From the NCBI GenBank assembly GCA_040772905.1, contig JAXGXJ010000010.1, forward strand, positions 1 to 64,000: DNA of 64,000 nucleotides. The letters are read 5' to 3'. The notes under the pieces are model-generated. The model was not told where the DNA came from, made no database searches, and saw only the letters and a program-made list of their open reading frames with translations. Source of the DNA: JAXGXJ01 sp040772905 (lineage in GTDB: Bacteria; Actinomycetota; Thermoleophilia; RBG-16-64-13). The translations under genes and the position numbers were made by a program. This document shows positions 17,632 through 26,419 of the stretch, in pieces; positions within the stretch are counted from its first letter, which is position 1; each line of letters opens with the position of its first letter.

Positions 17632-18684
17632 CTACTGTAGATCCTCCCAGCGGATCACTTGGTCTTCCTCTATATCATCGGCAACTCTCCGGCCCAGTAC
17701 ATAGCGGATCTCGTCGGGAGCGATGCCCGTGCCGGGCCGCTTGGCATCCAAGTCGTCCTCGACGATGACGTGACCGGCCGGCAGGGGACAGCGGGCCACC
17801 AGACTCCGTCTGAACTGCCTACGCTTCTGGTACTCCGCCTCCGATACCGTGCGGCGGGCGCTTCCCAGAGCCCGAAAGACCGTTAGGCCTTCCTCGACGA
17901 TCGTACGAAGCTCACGAGGGTCGGCCGAGATGGCGTGGTCCCAACCGGCCATGTCCTTGTCGAGGGTGAAATGCTTCTCGAGCACACGGGCCCCCAGCGC
18001 GATCGCGGCCAAGGGCACCGAGGTGCCCAGAGTGTGGTCACTGAAGCCCACCGGCACATCGAACGCGTTCTCTAGGGTGATCATGCTGCGAAGGTGGATG
18101 GTCTCCGGCTCGGGGGGATAGATGGAGACGCAATGCAGCAAGACCACCCGCTCGTTTCCCTGGGAGCGCACCGTCTCCACCGCCTGCTCCACCTCGCCTA
18201 GCGTGGCCATGCCGGTGGAGATCATCACTGGGCGCCCGGTGCGAGCTGCACAGGTGAGCAGGGGCAGGTTGACCACGTCCATGGAGGCAATCTTGATGAA
18301 GGGCACGTCGAGCCCATCCAAGAGGTCGACCTCTTCCGGCGAGAAGGCGCTCGAGCAGAAGGCGATGCCGCGCTCCCTGCAGTAGGCCGCGGCCTCCCTA
18401 TGCTGGTCGGGTGTGAACTGATAGGCGCGCACCATCTCGCGAAGCGAACCGAAGTGTTTCTTCTTGTCGGAGTACTCGGGGTTGCGCTCGTACTCTTCGC
18501 GCGCGATAAGGGAGGATTCGCTCCACGACTGGAACTTGACCGCATTCGCCCCGGCGTCGGCGGCCGCATCAATGAGCCGGCGGCAGAGGTCCATGTCGCC
18601 GTTATGGTTGGAGCCCACCTCGGCGATGATGTATGGAGGGCACCCCTCGCCGACGGCGATGCTACCCAGGTTGACTCTTCTCAT
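17632..18684 (-). CDS. neuB: Nonulosonic acid (sialate/legionaminate) synthase
   Basis: A 350-residue NeuB-family enzyme: a TIM barrel (IIAEVGSNHNGDMDLCRRLI, NAVKFQSW, HCVSIYPPEPE, VGFSDHTLG, VLEKHFTLDKDM) plus a C-terminal SAF/antifreeze-like domain (about 285-350; RRSLVARCPLPAGHVIVEDD, KRPGTGI). It condenses phosphoenolpyruvate with a 6-carbon sugar to a 9-carbon nonulosonic acid. Sialic, legionaminic and pseudaminic synthases cannot be separated reliably by eye; the PtmE-like and LegC-type neighbours favour legionaminate. Its start overlaps the stop of the upstream glycosyltransferase by four bases. Confidence 0.9.
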   Translation of the reverse strand: MRRVNLGSIAVGEGCPPYIIAEVGSNHNGDMDLCRRLIDAAADAGANAVKFQSWSESSLIAREEYERNPEYSDKKKHFGSLREMVRAYQFTPDQHREAAAYCRERGIAFCSSAFSPEEVDLLDGLDVPFIKIASMDVVNLPLLTCAARTGRPVMISTGMATLGEVEQAVETVRSQGNERVVLLHCVSIYPPEPETIHLRSMITLENAFDVPVGFSDHTLGTSVPLAAIALGARVLEKHFTLDKDMAGWDHAISADPRELRTIVEEGLTVFRALGSARRTVSEAEYQKRRQFRRSLVARCPLPAGHVIVEDDLDAKRPGTGIAPDEIRYVLGRRVADDIEEDQVIRWEDLQ

Positions 18685-19598
18685 TCCGGCTCCTTAGGGT
18701 TCGTCCAGAGGAATCTCAGGGAGGCGTGAGCTATGTGTGACCACCATATCGGCAACAGAGGCAAAGCGTTGAGTTCCTGAACATAGCGCGCGAGCCGCTC
18801 CGGTTCCGTCACCACGTGTTGGTGAAAGGCGTCTATGTCAGCCGCCACCTGCTCCAGCAGGGCAAGACGCTCGGGGACAGCCGCCTGCGGTGGAGCCACC
18901 CTCAAGATCTTGAAGTGCCTTTGGACCGCAGCCGTGTCGGCCTCCACCCGCTCAGGCGAGAAAGGGCCCCGGTTGTGCGCCATGTTGGCTCCATGCTGAC
19001 GGTAGTCCATGCGCACCACCGGGTCGAAGCCAAAGGCCGCATCGTTCAGCCAGGCTCGAGTCGCTATGAACCAGTCCACATGGACCACATCGGCTGGGAT
19101 CGATAGGCACTGCGCAAGCACGTCGCAGCGATAGGCGCTGTTGGAGAGCCCGTAGAGGTTGTGACGGGGCAGGATGTCCGCGGGCGCAGTCCCCTCCGGC
19201 AGTTGCATGACCAGGTCCAGGTTCCGGTTGCGCTCGTCCACCAGACGCAGGGCGCAGCCGGCGACATCACTAGAGGAGAGTGCTCTACGAGCCGCCGCCA
19301 CCCGGGTCGGATGGAGCACGTCGTCGCTGTCGACCAGGACCACCCCCTCGTGGTGACGTACCATCTGCCCCCAAGCGCGTTGCCGGACCTCCGCCGGTGT
19401 GTCTCCACTCTCCCCCGACACCCAGATCGCCTCAGGGCGGCCACCCATGGCCTGCTCCGCCGCCGCGGCCGTGAGTGAGTCCAAGCCGATCCACAATTGG
19501 AAATCCTGGTCCGTCTGACCCCGCAGCGACCGGTACCAGTCGGAAAGAAAGCGTTCCACCCCGGGGTAGATCGTCGTGTAAACGGCCAAGCTTGCCAT
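18681..19598 (-). CDS. GT-A-type (family 2-like) glycosyltransferase
   Basis: A 305-residue protein with a GT-A fold: LAVYTTIYPGVERFLSDWYR at the N-terminus, RSLRGQTDQDFQLWIGLDS, and the nucleotide-sugar DXD-like site GVVLVDSDDVLHPTRV, followed by VDWFIATRAWL. It should transfer a sugar to a lipid-linked or nucleotide acceptor in the cytoplasm. ATG 19598 was chosen because it lies eight bases after the stop of neuA; longer starts run into that gene. Placement between neuA and neuB suggests it handles the CMP-activated product or a nearby residue. Confidence 0.7.
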   Translation of the reverse strand: MASLAVYTTIYPGVERFLSDWYRSLRGQTDQDFQLWIGLDSLTAAAAEQAMGGRPEAIWVSGESGDTPAEVRQRAWGQMVRHHEGVVLVDSDDVLHPTRVAAARRALSSSDVAGCALRLVDERNRNLDLVMQLPEGTAPADILPRHNLYGLSNSAYRCDVLAQCLSIPADVVHVDWFIATRAWLNDAAFGFDPVVRMDYRQHGANMAHNRGPFSPERVEADTAAVQRHFKILRVAPPQAAVPERLALLEQVAADIDAFHQHVVTEPERLARYVQELNALPLLPIWWSHIAHASLRFLWTNPKEPE

Positions 19599-19605
19599 GG
19601 AACAG

Positions 19606-20388
19606 CTACGAACCAGCCTCGGCAGGTTCCGGGCCGGGTTCCTGGCCAAGCCTGTTATGGTCGACTCGAGGGCCGAGCCCCATGCCAGGCCCCACTTCCG
19701 CCAGAGCCTGCGCTAAGAGAAAGTCATCCTCCATGTCGATGTCGAGGCCATGGATCCACGAGATTTCCCACCCCGTCTTGGTGGGGATGTGGAAGGTACC
19801 GTGGGTCCGGAGCATCTCCGCCTTAGCCCACCAGACCGCGCCCGTGGGACAGAACAACTCGGGTAGGTCCTGGCTGCGCTGGGCCATCTGCTCCGGGAAC
19901 AACGCCTCCAGAGAGAAGTTCGAAGCGCGGCGCATGGCCCACCAAGGGTTCTGCCAACCATACCGCACCACGGAGAGCTGCGCGTCGGCGTCGGTTTCCA
20001 CGAACTGCTGATGAGCCGCGACGATATCCTCGCCGGTGCGTAGGGGACAATTGGGCATCAGCTGGCAAACATGATCGTAGACAGCGCCGTCGGGGTCCAG
20101 CCGCTCGAGAGCATCCACGGTCGCTGCGGATACCGGGGTGACATCGTCAGCCAGCGACGCTCCACGCAGGAAAGGGACCTCGGCCCCGTGAGTGCGGGCG
20201 ACCTGGGCGATCTCAGGGCTGTCGGTGCTGACGATGATCCTGGCGAAGAGGCCGCTCTCTCGAGCCGCCGCGATGGTATACGCGATGAGCGGCCGACCCC
20301 GCAGTAGGCGCACGTTCTTGCCGGGAACCCGCTTCGAACCCCCCCTCGCCGGTATCACGGCCAAGAATGACCCCTTGTCCGCGCTCAT
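19606..20388 (-). CDS. neuA: CMP-nonulosonate cytidylyltransferase
   Basis: A 260-residue protein with the classic start FLAVIPARGGSKRVPGKN, RPLIAYTI, RIIVSTDSPEIAQVA, LMPNCPLRTGEDI and the acidic metal site HGLDIDMEDDFLLAQ. It activates the nonulosonic acid made by NeuB with CTP to give the CMP sugar used by glycosyltransferases. Length is slightly above the 220-240 usual for single-domain members because of a Pro/Gly-rich tail. Operon neighbours are neuB, neuD and a PtmE-like gene; its start overlaps the upstream gene's stop by four bases. Confidence 0.9.
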   Translation of the reverse strand: MSADKGSFLAVIPARGGSKRVPGKNVRLLRGRPLIAYTIAAARESGLFARIIVSTDSPEIAQVARTHGAEVPFLRGASLADDVTPVSAATVDALERLDPDGAVYDHVCQLMPNCPLRTGEDIVAAHQQFVETDADAQLSVVRYGWQNPWWAMRRASNFSLEALFPEQMAQRSQDLPELFCPTGAVWWAKAEMLRTHGTFHIPTKTGWEISWIHGLDIDMEDDFLLAQALAEVGPGMGLGPRVDHNRLGQEPGPEPAEAGS

Positions 20389-21809
20389 CGGGGCTCGACC
20401 CGTTGCCCAGCCAACCCCTCCACCGTCTCGACGATGCGCCGAGCCGCGTCCTGCCCGAAGGCGGCGCAGAAGCCGTTCACGTAATGCTCGGCCGAGCTGC
20501 GCAGCGATTCGCGGAAGGTCGCGTCACTCACCAGCCGGCGCACAATCTCAGAGAGCTCCTCGGCGGTACACGCTAGCGGACAGCCCGCCCTCTTCACCAG
20601 CTCTGTTCCGTGACTGGCGGATCCTGACCCTGGTTCCAGCACAACCACCGGCCGTCGCTTGGTCAGCGCATCACTGCCCACCCCGCTGCCTCGCACTACC
20701 ACCACGTCCGCGACGGCAAGTGCCTCATCAAGAGTGGCCTCAGCATTCTCCATGAACCTCACTCCCGGATGACGTCGAGCCACCTCCGCGTAGCAGGCCC
20801 GGTCCTCCGCAGGATGCAGCCGGACGATCCCCGTGAATCCTGTCATCCCCTCCAGAGTGCTACAGAAGAGCTCAGCCAGCTGCAGGTATCCCCTGTCGGG
20901 CGAGGTCGCAAGCAAGGCTACCTGTGCTTCCGGGGCCAAGTCCAGCTTCTCTCTGGCCGCCGACGAATCGGGAAGACCCCTCGTGAGCCGGGGGCATCCG
21001 CCCACAACGATCTTCTCCGCACGCTCCCCTGCGGAAAGCAGGATATTCTTGTCAGCTTCTCCCCAGCATATGATCCGGTCCGCCAAGGCTGGTGCAAAAC
21101 CCACGCCTGTAGGCGGGATGACCCCATGGACGAGGGTCACCGTAGCTATGCGCAAATGGCGCGCAGCCAAAACCAAGCAAGACCAGAGATGATTCCGGTC
21201 ATATTCGGTCAGCACGACGGAGGGTCTATGCTCGCGGAGGAACTGCGAGAAGCGCTCGATCCGCTGACTGCTCGCCAAGAGGCCCAGCGAAAGGGCTTCG
21301 AACGCGCCGGCCGGCAACTCATACCGCAGGCACAGACTCTTTAGGTCCTCGGCCCAGCCGGGACGATTCATCCCATATTGCTTCCGCCAGTCGGCAACGC
21401 AGTAGTCGGGCCCACGACCACCGTCGATCACCGGGACCTCCGGGGCGAGCCCGGAGATGGTCGTCTTGTCTCCCATGATCACGGCACAGCGGTCGCCACC
21501 GAGTTCTTCGACTATCGGAAGCATCATCCCGTCGATGCGCGGAGTTGAACCCAGCCAGGTGACAAGCACCCCGTCGCTAAGGTCCGGGAGAGCGGTCCCC
21601 GCAGCGGTGCGTCGTGGCAACAATCGGTGACGTACGCGTCTGGCCTGGTTCAGCCACTTGGTCAGCCGCCGCCAATCACCGTTTCCCCAGAAGAAGTCGA
21701 TCACCACCTGGTCGCTCAACGTCCATCCGATAGGGATGTCCCCGTAGCGGAGCCGAGAAAGCTCCGTCTCGATCCCTCGGAACTCCGGGACGCTCAGCGG
21801 GACCGGCAT
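20385..21809 (-). CDS. GT-B-like surface-glycan biosynthesis protein
   Basis: A 474-residue soluble protein. The second half looks like a GT-B C-terminal domain of the CDP-glycerophosphotransferase/polysialyltransferase type: VTLVHGVIPPTGVGFAPALA, DRIICWGEADKNILL, KIVVGGCPRL, RLHPAED, and a VVVRGSGVGSDALTKRRPVV nucleotide-binding loop. The N-terminal 150 residues are not recognised. It may transfer the CMP-nonulosonate to the growing glycan, which is suggested only by its place between neuD and neuA. It lacks the GTRPE motif expected of the hydrolysing 2-epimerase NeuC. Confidence 0.6.
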   Translation of the reverse strand: MPVPLSVPEFRGIETELSRLRYGDIPIGWTLSDQVVIDFFWGNGDWRRLTKWLNQARRVRHRLLPRRTAAGTALPDLSDGVLVTWLGSTPRIDGMMLPIVEELGGDRCAVIMGDKTTISGLAPEVPVIDGGRGPDYCVADWRKQYGMNRPGWAEDLKSLCLRYELPAGAFEALSLGLLASSQRIERFSQFLREHRPSVVLTEYDRNHLWSCLVLAARHLRIATVTLVHGVIPPTGVGFAPALADRIICWGEADKNILLSAGERAEKIVVGGCPRLTRGLPDSSAAREKLDLAPEAQVALLATSPDRGYLQLAELFCSTLEGMTGFTGIVRLHPAEDRACYAEVARRHPGVRFMENAEATLDEALAVADVVVVRGSGVGSDALTKRRPVVVLEPGSGSASHGTELVKRAGCPLACTAEELSEIVRRLVSDATFRESLRSSAEHYVNGFCAAFGQDAARRIVETVEGLAGQRVEPR

Positions 21810-21852
21810 GTCTCTCGCCTCTCAAAGTGGCGGTACGATCCAAGACAGGCCT

Positions 21853-22494
21853 TCAAGGGCGCCCACCGATCCTCCGGCCCGGATTGCCCGCGTACGTTCC
21901 CGGGACCAGGAGGTCCTTGGTGATCGTTGCTCCAGCGCCGATCAGGCAGCCGCGGCAAACGGATACACCTTGGATGAGCGTGGCACCTGCCCCTATCAGG
22001 CAATGGTCACCTATTGCCACTCCCCCGCTCACGGTCGCGCCCGAGGCTACGTGGACATTCTCTCCCAGCCGACAATCGTGCTCGACGGTGCTGTTCGTAT
22101 TGATGATGCACAGCCTGCCGACGACGGTTCCGCTGTTGACCACGGCGCCGTCGAAGACCACGGCTCCTTCACCCAACTCCACCTCTTCGTTGACGATGGC
22201 CTGTGGCGAGACGACGCTGGGCAGTGCGAAGCCCAGCGCCTTCACCCGCGCAGCCAAGTGCGATCTGGCATCGGAGGCATCGACTTTGCCCACGCCCAAG
22301 ACAGCCCGTGTCGCCGTGCCCTGTCGGACCAACTCCGTCAGGACGTCATCGGTCCCGAGATAGGCCATCCCCAGCAGAACCCCCCGGTCTTCGGGATCGG
22401 TGTAACCAGCGACGGCGTAGCCAAGCTTCTTGAGTGTGCTCATGAGAACCTTGGCATGTCCGCCTCCGCCGACACTGACTATCGCCTTATCCGT
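21853..22494 (-). CDS. neuD: NeuD-type hexapeptide-repeat acetyltransferase (ACG start)
   Basis: The C-terminal left-handed beta-helix has repeated hexapeptides (EEVELGEGAVVFDGAVVNSG, VEHDCRLGENVHVASGATVS) and ends YAGNPGRRI, as in NeuD/PglD sugar O/N-acetyltransferases. The N-terminal Rossmann-like motif VGGGGHAKVL lies upstream of the first ATG (22443), in the same frame. Extending back to include it reaches no ATG, GTG or TTG before a stop. The best start is ACG at 22494: it is five bases after GGAG, and the protein would read M-DKAIVSVGGGGHAK, exactly as family members begin. With it the length is 213 residues, normal for NeuD. It is the first gene of the nonulosonate operon. Confidence 0.8.
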   Translation of the reverse strand, partial: TDKAIVSVGGGGHAKVLMSTLKKLGYAVAGYTDPEDRGVLLGMAYLGTDDVLTELVRQGTATRAVLGVGKVDASDARSHLAARVKALGFALPSVVSPQAIVNEEVELGEGAVVFDGAVVNSGTVVGRLCIINTNSTVEHDCRLGENVHVASGATVSGGVAIGDHCLIGAGATLIQGVSVCRGCLIGAGATITKDLLVPGTYAGNPGRRIGGRP

Positions 22495-22659
22495 GTTGGC
22501 TCCGTTCTTCCTGTCGCCTCGCGCTATTTGAAGCCCGGATGGTCCGCGCTCAAGAAACGCAGACTCAGCAACCTATGCGCGCTTCTATAGAATAATCCTA
22601 TCTCAAGTGAGCGCCCTCGGTTGTCGCTGTCATTGATGTTTCTCCCTTCACTTAGTCGT

Positions 22660-22688
22660 TTGTCATAGGCCCGGTCCATCCCTATAGT
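22660..22688 (+). promoter_or_regulatory. Sigma-70-type promoter of the sugar methyltransferase gene
   Basis: TTGTCA (22660-22665), 17-base spacer, TATAGT (22683-22688). The -10 box overlaps the in-frame GTG at 22687, so that codon cannot be in the transcript; this points to the start at 22729 for the gene that follows. Confidence 0.6.
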
Positions 22689-22728
22689 GAACGCCGACGA
22701 GCAAATTCCTTGGGACTGGGGGCAGTCC

Positions 22729-23868
22729 GTGAGCAATTCCCAGGTTCGGGATGATCTGGATCTCCTCGACTTGATGCTTGAGGACCTGGATGCAGCACCT
22801 GACATCTATCAGACGACCAACTATTGGAAGGTCTACGAACAGCGGCTCATTCCCTATCTCCGGAACAGAGGTCTCAAGGACTTCAGGTCCGGCCAGTACA
22901 CGGACGGCGGCGAGGTCTTGCGATCGTTTGGCGCGTCTGACGACGACGACTTCGAAGTCCCATACGGTTTTGGATCCAAACTAGCGGCCCTGCCTCCCGT
23001 GGCAACGCTCCTCAGGCGCTCTCCATTGGCTAGAGATATCCAAGCTTTGGCGGTCAGAAGGATGCGGAGAATCGCTTCGCTCGGCACCTCGGAGGAAGAA
23101 CTCCTTGCCAAGTGGCGCAAGGTGATGTATGAGGAAGCCTCTCGGTTTGGGGAAGAATCCGGAGCGATGCCTTTGTCTCGTCTGTCTGCTTCCACAGTTG
23201 GGGGCCCTCGGGGCATCTGGCAGCATGGAAACGCCTATTACACCTTTCGGCTGCTCTACTACTATATGCGCTACGCATACGTCTGCCGTTTCTACGATTT
23301 CCGCCACAAGGCGACGGTGGTCGAACTCAGTTCGGGCTCTGGCAAACAAGCTGAAGTCCTTGCCCAGCTGCACCCGCAACTCACCCTTTGCCTCTTCGAC
23401 ATACCGCCGCAGCTCTACGTGGCGCATCAGTATCTCTCAGCTCTGCTGCCAGAGCGCGTTGTCGACTATCGCTCTACCAGAAGGACTGAGCGAGCGACCG
23501 ATCTAACTCCAGGTATGATTTACTTTTTCGGGAATTGGCGATTCGACCTGTTGCACGAGATTCGTCCAGAGCTCTTCTGGTCCGCGGCGAGCTTCGGCGA
23601 AATGGAGCCGCACGTTGTCGCGAGCTATCTCAGAACCGTGAATGCCGCCGCTGACAACGTCTACTTGATGCAGAAGATGGATGGCAAAGAGCGGGCGCGG
23701 GCCGCAGGGGAGCCAGGAGTCCTCGAACCCACCGTCTTTTCTCACTATCGCATGGGACTACCGGACTTCGAGTTGCTCGATCGGTCGCCAACTTCCCGTC
23801 CGACCGGGGCGCGCATGCCCGGATACGAAGACTCCTTCTGGACGCGCAAGGCACTTTCGATGAGCTAG
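22729..23868 (+). CDS. Putative sugar O-methyltransferase, NanM-like
   Basis: A 379-residue protein of the putative sugar O-methyltransferase family often found beside neuB genes. Seen: LLDLMLEDLDAAPDIYQTTN, YWKVYEQRLIPYLRNRGLKD, the SAM-binding loop VVELSSGSGKQAEVLA, LCLFDIPPQLYVAHQYL and a C-terminal MPGYEDSFWTRKAL. It would methylate a hydroxyl of a glycan sugar using S-adenosylmethionine. GTG 22729 follows GGGGG by seven bases and lies 40 bases after the predicted -10 box; the longer frame from GTG 22687 would begin inside the promoter. It is the only plus-strand gene between two minus-strand runs. Confidence 0.75.
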   Translation: MSNSQVRDDLDLLDLMLEDLDAAPDIYQTTNYWKVYEQRLIPYLRNRGLKDFRSGQYTDGGEVLRSFGASDDDDFEVPYGFGSKLAALPPVATLLRRSPLARDIQALAVRRMRRIASLGTSEEELLAKWRKVMYEEASRFGEESGAMPLSRLSASTVGGPRGIWQHGNAYYTFRLLYYYMRYAYVCRFYDFRHKATVVELSSGSGKQAEVLAQLHPQLTLCLFDIPPQLYVAHQYLSALLPERVVDYRSTRRTERATDLTPGMIYFFGNWRFDLLHEIRPELFWSAASFGEMEPHVVASYLRTVNAAADNVYLMQKMDGKERARAAGEPGVLEPTVFSHYRMGLPDFELLDRSPTSRPTGARMPGYEDSFWTRKALSMS

Positions 23869-23891
23869 TACACGAGTCCCGGCGCCAGCGC

Positions 23892-25253
23892 TCAGACATT
23901 GGTAGCTGCACGCTCCCTGTTTCGCAAGTACCGCACCAACAGAAAGCACGCGATCACAAAAACCACGCGCCCAATGAGCATGGCTTGTGGAAACGCGGCA
24001 AGGGTGATCCCGCGGTACATCAGCCCCGCCAGGCTACCCCCATACGCAGCCATGCCCACAATGACCGCCGCAGCGTAAAGGTCCAGACGGCCCGTGACCG
24101 TGAATACAGTTGCAATAGGTTGGAAGCCACCGACAAACGGCAAGACCAGCGCCCAGCGTATTGCAGGGATTGCGTCGGTGTAGGCCGGAAGAAGCCACTC
24201 AACTACCGGCCGCGCGACAAGCCACCCGACAGCGGTCACCGGGATGAGACCAAGCGCGGTGATGATGATCGGCTTCCGAACAACCGCAATGAGGCCTTCG
24301 ATGCTCTCGTCTTGTCCGTAATATTGGGCCATCCTCGGATAGACAACCTGCGAAACGGCGCCAGGGATTACCTGGATGGCCGAGGTGACCATGAGGACGA
24401 CAGCATAGAGACCCATGCCTCTGGTGCCGGTGAACCTGAGGACAAGCGTGGAGTCGATCACAGCCCAATACGCGTAGATCTGCCCGACGACGAATATCGG
24501 CGCCCCTATCCTCAATAGATGTTTGAGGTGGGAGCGATTCCATGTGGGTCGAACGCGCACTGGGCGCCAGTGGTAGAGCATGCTTGCGCTGAGGATTGCC
24601 ACCAGCACCAGGCGAATGCAGAGGCCGTAGAAGTCCAGGAGAGGAACCAGCACCACCAGCGCCAAAGCGAACGCGTTCTCCACCGCGTTGACCAAAGCGA
24701 GTCTGGCAAAATCGTGAGAAGTTCGAAAAGTGGTCTGAAGATAGATATTGCTGTAGAAGAGGAAGACGGCCAGAATGGCATTGGTGAACCAGCCGGCTGC
24801 TTTCCACATCTCGCCGCGAGACAAGTGCCAGCCCGCCACTCCCAGCAGTACGAGAAAGACGGCCGCTCCCACAACAAGAGCCCAGGCCTGCGCCGCCGCC
24901 GCCAGTTCTTCCGCGCGTCGTCGATCGCCCTTGCCAATGAAGAAAGGGAGTTCTCTATTCAATCCGTTGAGAATGCCAAGTTGCAGAAACGGCGCATACT
25001 GGAGAGCTAGGCCGATACCGTTGAAGAGCCCCAGAGTGGCCGGAGCCACTAGTCGGGCTACAAGCAGTCCCCCAACCGTGCGTAAGGCCATCGCGATGAG
25101 GTTTCCTCCGGCGAGTGAGCCCACCAGGAACGGGAGCGAGCTACGCGGGGTAGCAGTAGGTTGGTCACTGCTTGAGGTCGGTGACCCCGTCACGCCAGAG
25201 GTCACCACCATCGGTTTTGCCGCGCCTCTTGTCCCAGGTCTCGCACTGGCCAT
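23892..25253 (-). CDS. Polysaccharide flippase (Wzx/MATE-like)
   Basis: A 453-residue integral membrane protein with about 12-14 helices starting at FLVGSLAGGNLIAMALRTVG and the typical Wzx segment VAPATLGLFNGIGLALQYAP, then RELPFFIGKGDRRRAEEL. Such proteins flip lipid-linked oligosaccharides across the cytoplasmic membrane. The first 35 residues are polar and low complexity (SSSDQPTATPRSS), so a shorter start such as ATG 25211 is possible. It follows the LegC-type gene by 28 bases on the same strand. Confidence 0.8.
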   Translation of the reverse strand: MASARPGTRGAAKPMVVTSGVTGSPTSSSDQPTATPRSSLPFLVGSLAGGNLIAMALRTVGGLLVARLVAPATLGLFNGIGLALQYAPFLQLGILNGLNRELPFFIGKGDRRRAEELAAAAQAWALVVGAAVFLVLLGVAGWHLSRGEMWKAAGWFTNAILAVFLFYSNIYLQTTFRTSHDFARLALVNAVENAFALALVVLVPLLDFYGLCIRLVLVAILSASMLYHWRPVRVRPTWNRSHLKHLLRIGAPIFVVGQIYAYWAVIDSTLVLRFTGTRGMGLYAVVLMVTSAIQVIPGAVSQVVYPRMAQYYGQDESIEGLIAVVRKPIIITALGLIPVTAVGWLVARPVVEWLLPAYTDAIPAIRWALVLPFVGGFQPIATVFTVTGRLDLYAAAVIVGMAAYGGSLAGLMYRGITLAAFPQAMLIGRVVFVIACFLLVRYLRNRERAATNV

Positions 25254-25281
25254 GTGGTCCAGCGTGTCAACTTCGGACCAA

Positions 25282-26412
25282 CTACGGTCCGGTTGCTTCG
25301 CGCACGATTGCCGCCACTCGCACCAGATGGTTCTCTGTCAAGTTCACAGAACACGGCAGGTTAACCACCCTGTCGTAGAGCCGCAGGGCATTGACTATCT
25401 CGTAGGCCTGCATCTCGATATAGGGACGCTGCAGATGTACAGGACGCCACAAAGGACGCACTTGGATGTCTGCTGCCAGGCAGGCCCCAAGCACCTGCTC
25501 TTTGTGGTGCGAATCCGAGCACAAGTACCCGTAGAACCAGCGGTTGGACTGGGACCATGAGGGCTCCTGGAGCATGTTCGCCGGACCCAGAGCCTCTTCA
25601 TAGCGACCGAAGTTGGCCCGCTTGGCGGCCACTCGTTTTTCGAGGGTCTCGAGTTGGGCCAGGCCTAGGGCCGCAAGCAGGTTGTTCATGCGGTAGTTGT
25701 AGCCGACATCGTTGTGGATGTATTCCACGCCGTCCTCTTTGGCTTGCGTGGTCAAGTACCTGGCTTTCTTCGCAATCGTCTCGTCGTTCGTGAGGATGGC
25801 TCCCCCGCCGCCGCTGGTCACGATCTTGTTGCCGTTGAAGCTCAGACAGCCGATCGACGCGAGAGCACCACAGCGCCGTCCCTTGTAGAGGGAGCCCAGC
25901 GCCTCTGTGGCGTCTTCCACAACCGCCAGCCCGTATTCGCGTGCCAACTCGTTGATTGCGTCCATGTCCGCGGGCGTCCCGAAGACATGCACCGGGACCA
26001 CCGCCGTCACCCGCCTGCCAGTGGTCCGGTTGATGGTGCTCCCGTCCCGCGAAACGCACTCCCGCTCTAGGAAGCGGCGTAGAGCGTTGAGGTCCATGTT
26101 GCAGTAGTCGTCGCAGTCAAGGAACACGGGGTATGCGCCCAGGTAACGAACCGGATTGGCGGTAGCGATGAAGGTGACAGTGGGCACGATGACTTCTTCA
26201 CCCGCTTGCACTCCCGCCAGGATGAGAGAGATGTGAAGCGCTGCCGTCCCGCTCTGACACGCCACGGCGTATTTGGCCCCGACGACATCCGCCAACGCCT
26301 CTTCGAAACGACCCACGTAGCTACCGGCGGACGAGACCCATCCGGTCTCGATGCAATCGGTCACGTATTCGAGTTCCCGCCCGCTTATCACCGGCTCACA
26401 GAGAGGGATCAT
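25282..26412 (-). CDS. DegT/DnrJ/EryC1 sugar aminotransferase, LegC-type
   Basis: A 376-residue PLP enzyme. Motifs: CEPVISGRELEYVTDCIETG, AVACQSGTAALHISLI, VVEDATEALGSLYKGRRCG and the PLP lysine in SFNGNKIVTSGGGG. The GNKIVTSGGGG sequence and GWVSSAGSYVGRFEE resemble LegC (UDP/GDP-4-keto-6-deoxy sugar aminotransferase) and its relatives. It would place an amino group at C4 of a nucleotide-linked keto sugar, a step of legionaminate synthesis. The matching 4,6-dehydratase (LegB) is not evident in the window. Spacing of seven bases to the upstream epimerase gene suggests an operon. Confidence 0.8.
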   Translation of the reverse strand: MIPLCEPVISGRELEYVTDCIETGWVSSAGSYVGRFEEALADVVGAKYAVACQSGTAALHISLILAGVQAGEEVIVPTVTFIATANPVRYLGAYPVFLDCDDYCNMDLNALRRFLERECVSRDGSTINRTTGRRVTAVVPVHVFGTPADMDAINELAREYGLAVVEDATEALGSLYKGRRCGALASIGCLSFNGNKIVTSGGGGAILTNDETIAKKARYLTTQAKEDGVEYIHNDVGYNYRMNNLLAALGLAQLETLEKRVAAKRANFGRYEEALGPANMLQEPSWSQSNRWFYGYLCSDSHHKEQVLGACLAADIQVRPLWRPVHLQRPYIEMQAYEIVNALRLYDRVVNLPCSVNLTENHLVRVAAIVREATGP

Positions 26413-26419
26413 CGTCGCC

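Noticed and set aside
20385..21809. Hydrolysing UDP-GlcNAc 2-epimerase (NeuC) for the gene next to neuA
   Set aside because: The GTRPE motif and overall length do not fit; the C-terminal half looks like a glycosyltransferase.
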